A program made the position numbers and the translations under genes. Positions 49,501 to 61,166 of a stretch of DNA of 64,000 bases are shown here, piece after piece (position 1 is the stretch's first letter; each line of letters begins with the position of its first letter). The notes under the pieces were generated by a model that saw only the letters and a program-made list of their open reading frames with translations, had not been told where the DNA came from and searched no databases. The stretch comes from Ricordea florida (taxonomy: Eukaryota; Cnidaria; Anthozoa; Corallimorpharia; Ricordeidae). The stretch spans positions 9,899,707 through 9,963,706 of the forward strand of contig OX453277.1 of the NCBI GenBank assembly GCA_949710005.1, read 5' to 3'.

Positions 49501-51488
49501 GCTGCACTTCAACAACTTCTCGTCCACTGTGAGAAAAATGCCCCTCTTCCTAAATTCCAGTCCGGCTTCCGTAAGTATCACTCGACAGAGACTGCTTTAT
49601 TGAAGGTTCAAAACGACATCTTAATGAGTATGGATAATAAGCAAGTGACACTTCTCGTACTTTTGGACCTAAGTGCTGCTTTTGATACCATTGAACATTG
49701 CATTCTTCTCAATATTTTACAAAAGGATTTTGGAGTCGTCGGAACTGCTTTAAATTGGTTCGACTCATTTCTGTCTGGTCGCAAACAACGTATACTTGTT
49801 GGTGATAAGACTTCTGACGACTTCAATCTGAACTGTGGAGTCCCCCAGGGCAGTTGTATGGGCCCTATTTTATTTACTCTTTACGTCTCCCGTCTCTTTA
49901 ATATTATTTCACAGCACCTCCCTTCCGTCCATGGCTATGCTGACGACACCCAGATTTACCTTTCCTTCCGACCTTGTTCTATCCATTCGGAATTTAACGC
50001 TGTCTCTGTCATTGAAAAGTGCATCGCTGATGTCCGCTCTTGGTTTATTGGTAATCGTCTAATGATCAATGACGCGAAAACTGAATTTCTAATTATTGGT
50101 ACCCGTCAACAACTTGAAAAAACATCTATTGATTCTATTATCATTGGCGACACTGTCATTAAACCGTTAGAAAGCGTCCGGAACCTTGGGGCCTGGTTCG
50201 ATGCTCATATGCGAATGAATGTTCACATTGGCAAGATTTGTAGCAAGGCTTTTCGTGGACTATACAACATAAGACAGATCAGAAAATTCCTTAACGCGCA
50301 ATCCACAAAGACACTGATCCACGCCTTTGTATCTTCGCACCTTGATTACTGCAATGCACTTCTATTTGGTCTACCTAAATACCAGCTTGATCGTTTACAG
50401 AAAGTTCAGAATGCCGCGGCTAGAGTGATTTTTCGGATTGCGAAATTTGATCATATCACACCCGCTCTTATCGACTTACATTGGCTTCCAGTATCGTTTA
50501 GAGTTCAGTTTAAATTGCTTCTTCTTGTTTACAAGGCACTACACAACCAAAGTCCTTCCTACATAAAAGATCTTTTATCCCTGAAACCAGCTGTTAATTA
50601 CGCTCTTCGTTCGTCTGCAAAATCTCTTCTGGTCGTTCCAAAAATCAACTGCTCTACACTTGGGGATCGGGCCTTTGCTCATGCTGCACCTGTTTTATGG
50701 AACTCGCTGCCATTAACTATAAGAACAAGTAGCAGCCTCGCCATTTTTAAAAAGCAACTGAAAACATTTCTTTTTAAGAAAGCTTTTGATTTGTTGGAAT
50801 AGTTTTAAAGTTTAGCATAGTTGTTGAAATAGTTTTAAAGTTTAGTGATTTCTATTTATTTATTTATTTTAACTTAATGTAAAGCGCTTTTGAATATTTT
50901 TGTATAGTTCTAGCGCTATACAAGTCTATTATTATTATTATTATTATTATATTAGGGTACATGGGTCTTTTTTGTCGGCGTGCAAAAACTACAAAAACTA
51001 ATATCAACTGGGAGGGACATGAAGCTATGAGATTTGTAATGTAGACGATCATTTTGTCCCTTGGTGTTAGTAGTGACAAACACACGCAGTTGTGTTTATT
51101 GCATAAATAGTTTGCAATTTTTTTCTCAAATCCAAGAAAATCATAAACAAATAAGGTTTTCTTCAACAACTCTATAGTTCTTACACTATGGAAGAAGAGG
51201 CGTAAATTTAAACTGAAAAATTGCTCATTTTTCTCAGTATTACAGAAAACGGAAGACTAAATGTCGTTATTGCACCAGCATGTCAGGTAGATACCATCAA
51301 ACGGTAAGATTTTAAACACTAAACATGACACTGAGAACTACAAGTTATGCAGCTTCTTTAAAGCCATAGTTCTTTAAAAAATGTTTAAAACAGATCAGTG
51401 AACGCGTTTCTTTCCTCTTTGTATTTCAGGTGTAACCATTCACCAGCAACACAGTCACCTTAAAAACGGTAGATACGGAAAGCCTTAA
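46511..51488 (+). CDS. Peptide gene copy A: secreted cationic peptide, 4 exons, LINE in intron 2
   Basis: Exons 46511-46632, 46754-46790, 51238-51286 and 51430-51488 join in matching phases (2, 0, 1) to an 88-residue precursor. Exon 1 encodes a ~22-residue signal peptide (MKFAILILFFAWLEISTLFV) and a short polar segment. Exon 2 is basic (FFGQAKKRARLQ). Exon 3 is very basic with the only two Cys (RKRKTKCRYC). Exon 4 ends GRYGKP. The mature part of ~66 residues carries about 16 Lys/Arg against 4 Asp. Dibasic stretches could be processing sites. Intron 1 has a GC donor (AG|GCAAGT). An AATAAA lies at 51528. Intron 2 holds a full-length LINE, so expression of this copy may be affected. No known family is recognised; antimicrobial, venom or signalling peptide are all possible. 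The model is mine from splice sites and phase. Confidence 0.62.
47162..50950 (+). mobile_element. Full-length LINE (CR1/L2-like) inserted in intron 2 of copy A
   Basis: The left host flank ends GGCCTCATAT and the right flank begins ATTAGGGTAC; copies B-E read straight through this site, so the boundaries are known to within a few bases. A short AT-rich 5' leader (TATGTATATAATTATG), one long ORF, a short 3' UTR and an (ATT)n tail are present. At most 2-4 bp of target duplication is possible. The intact ORF suggests a recent insertion. Confidence 0.9.
47236..50802 (+). CDS. LINE polyprotein: 2A-like motif, APE endonuclease, reverse transcriptase
   Basis: 1188 residues. Residues 1-30 are hydrophobic, signal-like (LISLLNLLYILQF). 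DVELNPGP at 82-89 (47479-47502) matches the 2A/CHYSEL consensus D-x-E-x-N-P-G-P, which makes ribosomes skip a peptide bond before the final Pro. The endonuclease spans ~232-450 (FAVFNSRSVRNK, SGDFNFHLDD, ISDHF). The reverse transcriptase spans ~690-960 with LLDLSAAFDT ~808, GVPQGSCMGP ~868 and the catalytic YADDTQIYL ~901. The C-terminal part (LQKVQNAAARVIF, LHWLPVSFRVQFK) is typical of CR1/L2/Rex-type LINEs. There is no separate ORF1. 2A motifs are described in APE-type non-LTR elements of invertebrates. All catalytic motifs are intact. Confidence 0.92.
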   Translation: MAAICVRIYRLISLLNLLYILQFCTVWQPKGLCYPIMTKFNAKASFIKNNHELKFPRRPISIWYKHGPTCLVLPTDLTVHMDVELNPGPLQKKPIYLLTCLPMISVISGMVSHTSDKLLSTNYVDTRHVGFCYYSDVYHRLSYWPCSLPLSSTYRRCRAGRRVKERRARNIHRIESLVSCPRVSRGSDNLHKGSISNNLCVVTPANINNHLYSNVTSTNSSLHTNLFANPRSTFLNFAVFNSRSVRNKIESIIDYVVENDIGLCTVTETWLNDADSVSIALLSVAGYFFKNFSRKSQNRGGGTGILFRDSVNVSLVDGKENKSFEYSEWIVKVHDRSMRHIIVYRPPYSSLHPVSASVFFDEFSQFLENVVMCPEVLVISGDFNFHLDDLRDNDTKKFMDLLETFSLSQHVSGPTHLSGHTLDLIITRSSDDVVLASPKATFPISDHFIIQCPIGFLRPALSCKELTFRKLKNIDIAEFSADIASSMLCASVHWDNIDALSDCFNTTLNDILDKHAPLKTRIIKNRPKIPWFNDDIKQLKRKRRRLEKKALKTDLPGDWNKYHRVRNQYSASLKSARVNYYSNLIDQCAGDSRKLFRVVNSLSREPLEMALPEHDDPTKLANEFGTFFLKKIETIKENLDKFQVQVPRLVPITPKENLENFSSLSIGEVCKIVRESSNASCRLDPLPTWLVKSCLDVLAPSITEMVNLSLLNGSVPENWRTAVVIPLLKKPGLDLVYKNFRPVSNLPFISKVVEKAALQQLLVHCEKNAPLPKFQSGFRKYHSTETALLKVQNDILMSMDNKQVTLLVLLDLSAAFDTIEHCILLNILQKDFGVVGTALNWFDSFLSGRKQRILVGDKTSDDFNLNCGVPQGSCMGPILFTLYVSRLFNIISQHLPSVHGYADDTQIYLSFRPCSIHSEFNAVSVIEKCIADVRSWFIGNRLMINDAKTEFLIIGTRQQLEKTSIDSIIIGDTVIKPLESVRNLGAWFDAHMRMNVHIGKICSKAFRGLYNIRQIRKFLNAQSTKTLIHAFVSSHLDYCNALLFGLPKYQLDRLQKVQNAAARVIFRIAKFDHITPALIDLHWLPVSFRVQFKLLLLVYKALHNQSPSYIKDLLSLKPAVNYALRSSAKSLLVVPKINCSTLGDRAFAHAAPVLWNSLPLTIRTSSSLAIFKKQLKTFLFKKAFDLLE

Positions 51489-51967
51489 CATGGAAAATGG
51501 AAGAATTGTAATAGAACCATGGATTAAAATAAACTCGCTCTGAAAAGATAAATATAAATTTCTGTTATTGTCTTACTTGCGTCAGGTCGTCCTTGAAATA
51601 GAACTTGTCATGATCCCTCAGGTCACTTGTCAGCGGTATACTTCTGGTTTGCCTTACTTTAGTGCTAACTACTCACCATTGAAATTTAAAGCTGAGCATT
51701 AAAAAAGCAAAACAAAACAATAACAAAACTAAACAAACATAAAAAAAAAACAAATCGAATAGAATTTATTCCAATAAATGCTTTTTTTGTGAATGGAAAG
51801 TGATGGTTGAGTTTTCAAAAAGTCAGGCAAATCAGTAAAGGATGGAAACTTGCTGGGCAGCCTCTAAAATTTTACCCATCTTCGTAACCAAGGACGAGGA
51901 AACACCGGGCCGGAAGGCAGGACGTGAAACACGTAATGTTTTCTTAAACCGAACGTCAGAATATGTA

Positions 51968-52201
51968 TTGTGGGGATAGTTTCTAAAGAAACAGGTGCTG
52001 TGTCGGTGGGAAATTGAAACACAAGAAACTGGATAAATCAAATGAGTTGATTAAGTAAGTTATATCACCGTAAGGTAAAAGGGAGGTTCTGACGTTTTGA
52101 GCTCCGACGCAGGGCTAACGCTCGAAACGTCAGCACCTCCCTTTTATCTTACGGTGATATAACTTACTTAATCAACTCGTTTGATTTATCCAGTTTCTTG
52201 T
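51968..52201. repeat. 234-bp foldback element with 13-bp target duplication (unit 1)
   Basis: Flanked by GTCAGAATATGTA at 51955-51967 and 52202-52214. About 55-bp arms: GAGTTGATTAAGTAAGTTAT, CACCGTAAGGTAAAAGGGAG mirrored by CTCCCTTTTATCTTACGGTG and ATAACTTACTTAATCAACTC. The flank without insertion is seen at 45985 and 61628. Confidence 0.8.
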
Positions 52202-52721
52202 GTCAGAATATGTAGTCCATACTTTGTGTTACCAGCCTTCATTTCCTATCAATCAAGCAGCACGATCGGCGTCGAGGGATACGTGCTATGGCATTTCTTT
52301 GCGATAGCAAAAGCATAACAAGAGAAAAAACATATAGCAGCAGGTGTCGTCTCCCTGCTGGCAGATGATGCACTGCCATCTGCATTATATGTTGCCGTTT
52401 CATGTTAGCGCGAATGGTGTTTGAGACGCATAAACGCCGCAAAGGCAAAATGTCCTCCTCATCTTTGTCAGCCATACTCGAGGGGAACTTAGAGCGGAGT
52501 CGGAATTCAATGAAGCTGTCACTCGCACTTATCAGCCTTAATTTTAAAATCTGTGGAAAAGTTTTACCTAAGACGATTTAAAAAGATTATCTTTTATGAT
52601 GAAATTGTATTGGTCTCCAAGTGATTTTGTGTGGGCCCTTATATAACTAGAAACTAGGCTATCAGGGTTAAATCATTCATTACGTCCTAAACGAGAGAGG
52701 CAAGGTTTTGCTCTTTCAAAA

Positions 52722-53908
52722 ATGAAATTTGCGATTCTGATCCTGTTTTTTGCTTGGCTCGAGATTTCTACGCTGTTCGTAGAGGCAACACCTCATGGAG
52801 ACAGCGATTGGGTAAAGCAGACTGATTTGCAGAAACAAGATAGGCAAGTGAAACTTGGGATAACAAATATATAAAAAAAATGGTTTTTCAGTTGAAAGAG
52901 TTCGCAGATGTTGTCATAGATACAATCAGTGAACGGAAATTTTGTGTTATTTAAATCTATTTAGGTTTTTTGGACAAGCAAAGAAAAGGGCTCGTCTTCA
53001 GGTACATGCCGGGGTCTGCTTTATCAGCATGCAAAAACTAATATCAAGTGGGAGGAACATGAACCTATTAGATCTGTAATATAAATGATCATTTTGTCCC
53101 TTTGATTTTAGTAAGACCACTAATCGTCCTGTTAAGCTACAAAATCACCACAAACTCTAGCACCAGTACGATACACGTTCAGAATGAACTTTGATCAGTG
53201 GACTTCGGTGACGATAATTGCCGTCTTCATATCGGTACACCCGAGTTCTTTCCGACTAATTACGAACAGTGTCTACACCTGAGTGAGTGAGTAACGATTT
53301 GCATATCGGAGTCCCCACAAAAACTCGCAAATACGCTTCGCGCCGTATCCACGAATTAAAAAGGCCTCATATTAGGGTACATGGGTCTTTTTTGTCGGCG
53401 TGCAAAAACTACAAAAACTAATATCAACTGGGAGGGACATGAAGCTATGAGATTTGTAATGTAGACGATCATTTTGTCCCTTGGTGTTAGTAGTGACAAA
53501 CACACGCAGTTGTGTTTATTGCATAAATAGTTTGCAATTTTTTTCTCAAATCCAAGAAAATCATAAACAAATAAGGTTTTCTTCAACAACTCTATAGTTC
53601 TTACACTATGGAAGAAGAGGCGTAAATTTAAACTGAAAAATTGCTCATTTTTCTCAGTATTACAGAAAACGGAAGACTAAATGTCGTTATTGCACCAGCA
53701 TGTCAGGTAGATACCATCAAACGGTAAGATTTTAAACACTAAACATGACACTGAGAACTACAAGTTATGCAGCTTCTTTAAAGCCATAGTTCTTTAAAAA
53801 ATGTTTAAAACAGATCAGTGAACGCGTTTCTTTCCTCTTTGTATTTCAGGTGTAACCATTCACCAGCAACACAGTCACCTTAAAAACGGTAGATACGGAA
53901 AGCCTTAA
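52722..53908 (+). CDS. Peptide gene copy B (intact, no LINE)
   Basis: Exons 52722-52843, 52965-53001, 53658-53706 and 53850-53908, coding for the same precursor as copy A. The intron 2 site where copy A carries the LINE reads GGCCTCATATTAGGG. TATA at 52640; AATAAA at 53948. GC donor in intron 1. This is the best template for the gene structure because no insertion intervenes. Expression evidence would be needed to confirm exons 3 and 4. Confidence 0.66.
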
Positions 53909-54387
53909 CATGGAAAATGGAAGAATTGTAATAGAACCATGGATTAAAATAAACTCGCTCTGAAAAGATAAATATAAATTTCTGTTATTGTCTTACTTGC
54001 GTCAGGTCGTCCTTGAAATAGAACTTGTCATGATCCCTCAGGTCACTTGTCAGCGGTATACTTCTGGTTTGCCTTACTTTAGTGCTAACTACTCACCATT
54101 GAAATTTAAAGCTGAGCATTAAAAAAGCAAAACAAAACAATAACAAAACTAAACAAACATAAAAAAAAAACAAATCGAATAGAATTTATTCCAATAAATG
54201 CTTTTTTTGTGAATGGAAAGTGATGGTTGAGTTTTCAAAAAGTCAGGCAAATCAGTAAAGGATGGAAACTTGCTGGGCAGCCTCTAAAATTTTACCCATC
54301 TTCGTAACCAAGGACGAGGAAACACCGGGCCGGAAGGCAGGACGTGAAACACGTAATGTTTTCTTAAACCGAACGTCAGAATATGTA

Positions 54388-54621
54388 TTGTGGGGATAGT
54401 TTCTAAAGAAACAGGTGCTGTGTCGGTGGGAAATTGAAACACAAGAAACTGGATAAATCAAATGAGTTGATTAAGTAAGTTATATCACCGTAAGGTAAAA
54501 GGGAGGTTCTGACGTTTTGAGCTCCGACGCAGGGCTAACGCTCGAAACGTCAGCACCTCCCTTTTATCTTACGGTGATATAACTTACTTAATCAACTCGT
54601 TTGATTTATCCAGTTTCTTGT
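54388..54621. repeat. 234-bp foldback element (unit 2)
   Basis: Same insertion as at 51968, copied with the unit; same 13-bp flanks. Confidence 0.8.
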
Positions 54622-55141
54622 GTCAGAATATGTAGTCCATACTTTGTGTTACCAGCCTTCATTTCCTATCAATCAAGCAGCACGATCGGCGTCGAGGGAT
54701 ACGTGCTATGGCATTTCTTTGCGATAGCAAAAGCATAACAAGAGAAAAAACATATAGCAGCAGGTGTCGTCTCCCTGCTGGCAGATGATGCACTGCCATC
54801 TGCATTATAAGTTGCCGTTTCATGTTAACGCGAATGGTGTTTGAGACGCATAAACGCCGCAAAGGCAAAATGTCCACCTCATCTTTGTCAGCCATACTCG
54901 AGGGGAACTTAGAGCGGAGTCGGAATTCAATGAAGCTGTCACTCGCACTTATCAGTCTTAATTTTAAAATCTGTGGAAAAGTTTTACCTAAGACGATTTA
55001 AAAAGATTATCTTTTATGATGAAATTGTATTGGTCTCCAAGTGATTTTGTGTGGGCCCTTATATAACTAGAAACTAGGCTATCAGGGTTAAATCATTCAT
55101 TACGTCCTAAACGAGAGAGGCAAGGTTTTGCTCTTTCAAAA

Positions 55142-56328
55142 ATGAAATTTGCGATTCTGATCCTGTTTTTTGCTTGGCTCGAGATTTCTACGCTGTTCGT
55201 AGAGGCAACACCTCATGGAGACAGCGATTGGGTAAAGCAGACTGATTTGCAGAAACAAGATAGGCAAGTGAAACTTGGGATAACAAATATATAAAAAAAA
55301 TGGTTTTTCAGTTGAAAGAGTTCGCAGATGTTGTCATAGATACAATCAGTGAACGGAAATTTTGTGTTATTTAAATCTATTTAGGTTTTTTGGACAAGCA
55401 AAGAAAAGGGCTCGTCTTCAGGTACATGCCGGGGTCTGCTTTATCAGCGTGCAAAAACTAATATCAAGTGGGAGGAACATGAACCTATTAGATCTGTAAT
55501 ATAAATGATCATTTTGTCCCTTTGATTTTAGTAAGACCACTAATCGTCCTGTTAAGCTACAAAATCACCACAAACTCTAGCACCAGTACGATACACGTTC
55601 AGAATGAACTTTGATCAGTGGACTTCGGTGACGATAATTGCCGTCTTCATATCGGTACACCCGAGTTCTTTCCGACTAATTACGAACAGTGTCTACACCT
55701 GAGTGAGTGAGCAACGATTTGCATATCGGAGTCCCCACAAAAACTCGCAAATACGCTTCGCGCCGTATCCACGAATTAAAAAGGCCTCATATTAGGGTAC
55801 ATGGGTCTTTTTTGTCGGCGTGCAAAAACTACAAAAACTAATATCAACTGGGAGGGACATGAAGCTATGAGATTTGTAATGTAGACGATCATTTTGTCCC
55901 TTGGTGTTAGTAGTGACAAACACACGCAGTTGTGTTTATTGCATAAATAGTTTGCAATTTTTTTCTCAAATCCAAGAAAATCATAAACAAATAAGGTTTT
56001 CTTCAACAACTCTATAGTTCTTACACTATGGAAGAAGAGGCGTAAATTTAAACTGAAAAATTGCTCATTTTTCTCAGTATTACAGAAAACGGAAGACTAA
56101 ATGTCGTTATTGCACCAGCATGTCAGGTAGATACCATCAAACGGTAAGATTTTAAACACTAAACATGACACTGAGAACTACAAGTTATGCAGCTTCTTTA
56201 AAGCCATAGTTCTTTAAAAAATGTTTAAAACAGATCAGTGAACGCGTTTCTTTCCTCTTTGTATTTCAGGTGTAACCATTCACCAGCAACACAGTCACCT
56301 TAAAAACGGTAGATACGGAAAGCCTTAA
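55142..56328 (+). CDS. Peptide gene copy C (intact)
   Basis: Exons 55142-55263, 55385-55421, 56078-56126 and 56270-56328. Coding sequence identical to copy B as far as I can see. One 3'-flank change (CTGAAACGATAAAT). GC donor retained. Confidence 0.66.
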
Positions 56329-56807
56329 CATGGAAAATGGAAGAATTGTAATAGAACCATGGATTAAAATAAACTCGCTCTGAAACGATAAATATAAATT
56401 TCTGTTATTGTCTTACTTGCGTCAGGTCGTCCTTGAAATAGAACTTGTCATGATCCCTCAGGTCACTTGTCAGCGGTATACTTCTGGTTTGCCTTACTTT
56501 AGTGCTAACTACTCACCATTGAAATTTAAAGCTGAGCATTAAAAAAGCAAAACAAAACAATAACAAAACTAAACAAACATAAAAAAAAAACAAATCGAAT
56601 AGAATTTATTCCAATAAATGCTTTTTTTGTGAATGGAAAGTGATGGTTGAGTTTTCAAAAAGTCAGGCAAATCAGTAAAGGATGGAAACTTGCTGGGCAG
56701 CCTCTAAAATTTTACCCATCTTCGTAACCAAGGACGAGGAAACACCGGGCCGGAAGGCAGGACGTGAAACACGTAATGTTTTCTTAAACCGAACGTCAGA
56801 ATATGTA

Positions 56808-57041
56808 TTGTGGGGATAGTTTCTAAAGAAACAGGTGCTGTGTCGGTGGGAAATTGAAACACAAGAAACTGGATAAATCAAATGAGTTGATTAAGTAAGT
56901 TATATCACCGTAAGGTAAAAGGGAGGTTCTGACGTTTTGAGCTCCGACGCAGGGCTAACGCTCGAAACGTCAGCACCTCCCTTTTATCTTACGGTGATAT
57001 AACTTACTTAATCAACTCGTTTGATTTATCCAGTTTCTTGT
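56808..57041. repeat. 234-bp foldback element (unit 3)
   Basis: Copy of the unit 1 insertion with identical flanks. Confidence 0.8.
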
Positions 57042-57561
57042 GTCAGAATATGTAGTCCATACTTTGTGTTACCAGCCTTCATTTCCTATCAATCAAGCAG
57101 CACGATCGGCGTCGAGGGATACGTGCTATGGCATTTCTTTGCGATAGCAAAAGCATAACAAGAGAAAAAACATATAGCAGCAGGTGTCGTCTCCCTGCTG
57201 GCAGATGATGCACTGCCATCTGCATTATAAGTTGCCGTTTCATGTTAACGCGAATGGTGTTTGAGACGCATAAACGCCGCAAAGGCAAAATGTCCACCTC
57301 ATCTTTGTCAGCCATACTCGAGGGGAACTTAGAGCGGAGTCGGAATTCAATGAAGCTGTCACTCGCACTTATCAGTCTTAATTTTAAAATCTGTGGAAAA
57401 GTTTTACCTAAGACGATTTAAAAAGATTATCTTTTATGATGAAATTGTATTGGTCTCCAAGTGATTTTGTGTGGGCCCTTATATAACTAGAAACTAGGCT
57501 ATCAGGGTTAAATCATTCATTACGTCCTAAACGAGAGAGGCAAGGTTTTGCTCTTTCAAAA

Positions 57562-58748
57562 ATGAAATTTGCGATTCTGATCCTGTTTTTTGCTTGGCTC
57601 GAGATTTCTACGCTGTTCGTAGAGGCAACACCTCATGGAGACAGCGATTGGGTAAAGCAGACTGATTTGCAGAAACAAGATAGGCAAGTGAAACTTGGGA
57701 TAACAAATATATAAAAAAAATGGTTTTTCAGTTGAAAGAGTTCGCAGATGTTGTCATAGATACAATCAGTGAACGGAAATTTTGTGTTATTTAAATCTAT
57801 TTAGGTTTTTTGGACAAGCAAAGAAAAGGGCTCGTCTTCAGGTACATGCCGGGGTCTGCTTTATCAGCGTGCAAAAACTAATATCAAGTGGGAGGAACAT
57901 GAACCTATTAGATCTGTAATATAAATGATCATTTTGTCCCTTTGATTTTAGTAAGACCACTAATCGTCCTGTTAAGCTACAAAATCACCACAAACTCTAG
58001 CACCAGGACGATACACGTTCAGAATGAACTTTGATCAGTGGACTTCGGTGACGATAATTGCCGTCTTCATATCGGTACACCCGAGTTCTTTCCGACTAAT
58101 TACGAACAGTGTCTACACCTGAGTGAGTGAGCAACGATTTGCATATCGGAGTCCCCACAAAAACTCGCAAATACGCTTCGCGCCGTATCCACGAATTAAA
58201 AAGGCCTCATATTAGGGTACATGGGTCTTTTTTGTCGGCGTGCAAAAACTACAAAAACTAATATCAACTGGGAGGGACATGAAGCTATGAGATTTGTAAT
58301 GTAGACGATCATTTTGTCCCTTGGTGTTAGTAGTGACAAACACACGCAGTTGTGTTTATTGCATAAATAGTTTGCAATTTTTTTCTCAAATCCAAGAAAA
58401 TCATAAACAAATAAGGTTTTCTTCAACAACTCTATAGTTCTTACACTATGGAAGAAGAGGCGTAAATTTAAACTGAAAAATTGCTCATTTTTCTCAGTAT
58501 TACAGAAAACGGAAGACTAAATGTCGTTATTGCACCAGCATGTCAGGTAGATACCATCAAACGGTAAGATTTTAAACACTAAACATGACACTGAGAACTA
58601 CAAGTTATGCAGCTTCTTTAAAGCCATAGTTCTTTAAAAAATGTTTAAAACAGATCAGTGAACGCGTTTCTTTCCTCTTTGTATTTCAGGTGTAACCATT
58701 CACCAGCAACACAGTCACCTTAAAAACGGTAGATACGGAAAGCCTTAA
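57562..58748 (+). CDS. Peptide gene copy D (intact)
   Basis: Exons 57562-57683, 57805-57841, 58498-58546 and 58690-58748. Same predicted product as B and C. Differences are confined to introns and flanks (for example CACCAGGACG for CACCAGTACG in intron 2). Confidence 0.66.
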
Positions 58749-59225
58749 CATGGAAAATGGAAGAATTGTAATAGAACCATGGATTAAAATAAACTCGCTC
58801 TGAAAAGATAAATATAAATTTCTGTTATTGTCTGACTTGCGTCAGGTCGTCCTTGAAATAGAACTTGTCATGATCCCTCAGGTCACTTGTCAGCGGTATA
58901 CTTCTGGTTTGCCTTACTTTAGTGCTAACTACTCACCATTGAAATTTAAAGCTGAGCATTAAAAAAACAAAACAAAACAATAACAAAACTAAACAAACAT
59001 TAAAAAAACAAATCGAATAGAATTTATTCCAATAAATGCTTTTTTTGTGAATGCAAAGTGATGGTTGAGTTTTCAAAAAGTCAGGCAAATCAGTAAAGGT
59101 TGGAAACTTGCTGGGCAGCCTCTAAAATTTTACCCATCTTCGTAACCAAGGACGAGGAAACACCGGGCCGGAAGGCAGGACGTGAAACACGTAATGTTTT
59201 CTTAAACCGAACGTCAGAATATGTA

Positions 59226-59459
59226 TTGTGGGGATAGTTTCTAAAGAAACAGGTGCTGTGTCGGTGGGAAATTGAAACACAAGAAACTGGATAAATCAAA
59301 TGAGTTGATTAAGTAAGTTATATCACCGTAAGGTAAAAGGGAGGTTCTGACGTTTTGAGCTCCGACGCAGGGCTAACGCTCGAAACGTCAGCACCTCCCT
59401 TTTATCTTACGGTGATATAACTTACTTAATCAACTCGTTTGATTTATCCAGTTTCTTGT
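59226..59459. repeat. 234-bp foldback element (unit 4)
   Basis: Last copy of the duplicated insertion. The next unit to the right lacks it. Confidence 0.8.
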
Positions 59460-59979
59460 GTCAGAATATGTAGTCCATACTTTGTGTTACCAGCCTTCAT
59501 TTCCTATCAATCAAGCAGCACGATCGGCGTCGAGGGATACGTGCTATGGCATTTCTTTGCGATAGCAAAAGCATAACAAGAGAAAAAACATATAGCAGCA
59601 GGTGTCGTCTCCCTGCTGGCAGATGATGCACTGCCATCTGCATTATAAGTTGCCGTTTCATGTTAACGCGAATGGTGTTTGAGACGCATAAACGCCGCAA
59701 AGGCAAAATGTCCACCTCATCTTTGTCAGCCATACTCGAGGGGAACTTAGAGCGGAGTCGGAATTCAATGAAGCTGTCACTCGCACTTATCAGCCTTAAT
59801 TTTAAAATCTGTGGAAAAGTTTTACCTAAGACGATTTAAAAAGATTATCTTTTATGATGAAATTGTATTGGTCTCCAAGTGATTTTGTGTGGGCCCTTAT
59901 ATAACTAGAAACTAGGCTATCAGGGTTAAATCATTCATTACGTCCTAAACGAGAGAGGCAAGGTTTTGCTCTTTCAAAA

Positions 59980-61166
59980 ATGAAATTTGCGATTCTGATC
60001 CTGTTTTTTGCTTGGCTCGAGATTTCTACGCTGTTCGTAGAGGCAACACCTCATGGAGACAGCGATTGGGTAAAGCAGACTGATTTGCAGAAACAAGATA
60101 GGCAAGTGAAACTTGGGATAACAAATATATAAAAAAAATGGTTTTTCAGTTGAAAGAGTTCGCAGATGTTGTCATAGATACAATCAGTGAACGGAAATTT
60201 TGTGTTATTTAAATCTATTTAGGTTTTTTGGACAAGCAAAGAAAAGGGCTCGTCTTCAGGTACATGCCGGGGTCTGCTTTATCAGCGTGCAAAAACTAAT
60301 ATCAAGTGGGAGGAACATGAACCTATTAGATCTGTAATATAAATGATCATTTTGTCCCTTTGATTTTAGTAAGACCACTAATCGTCCTGTTAAGCTACAA
60401 AATCACCACAAACTCTAGCACCAGTACGATACACGTTCAGAATGAACTTTGATCAGTGGACTTCGGTGACGATAATTGCCGTCTTCATATCGGTACACCC
60501 GAGTTCTTTCCGACTAATTACGAACAGTGTCTACACCTGAGTGAGTGAGCAACGATTTGCATATCGGAGTCCCCACAAAAACTCGCAAATACGCTTCGCG
60601 CCGTATCCACGAATTAAAAAGGCCTCATATTAGGGTACATGGGTCTTTTTTGTCGGCGTGCAAAAACTACAAAAACTAATATCAACTGGGAGGGACATGA
60701 AGCTATGAGATTTGTAATGTAGACGATCATTTTGTCCCTTGGTGTTAGTAGTGACAAACACACGCAGTTGTGTTTATTGCATAAATAGTTTGCAATTTTT
60801 TTCTCAAATCCAAGAAAATCATAAACAAATAAGGTTTTCTTCAACAACTCTATAGTTCTTACACTATGGAAGAAGAGGCGTAAATTTAAACTGAAAAATT
60901 GCTCATTTTTCTCAGTATTACAGAAAACGGAAGACTAAATGTCGTTATTGCACCAGCATGTCAGGTAGATACCATCAAACGGTAAGATTTTAAACACTAA
61001 ACATGACACTGAGAACTACAAGTTATGCAGCTTCTTTAAAGCCATAGTTCCTTAAAAAATGTTTAAAACAGATCAGTGAACGCGTTTCTTTCCTCTTTGT
61101 ATTTCAGGTGTAACCATACACCAGCAACACAGTCACCTTAAAAACGGTAGATACGGAAAGCCTTAA
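59980..61166 (+). CDS. Peptide gene copy E (intact)
   Basis: Exons 59980-60101, 60223-60259, 60916-60964 and 61108-61166. A silent ATT-to-ATA change in exon 4 keeps Ile. The following 3' flank and spacer diverge more and lack the foldback, marking the transition to the older right-edge unit. Confidence 0.64.

Noticed and set aside
52239..52475. Repeated minus-strand frames in every array unit (for example 52239-52475, 53356-53589, 54252-54461)
   Set aside because: Their repetition only reflects unit duplication. They lie over spacers, introns and a foldback, lack conserved counterparts in the diverged edge units, and conflict with the phase-matched plus-strand gene model.
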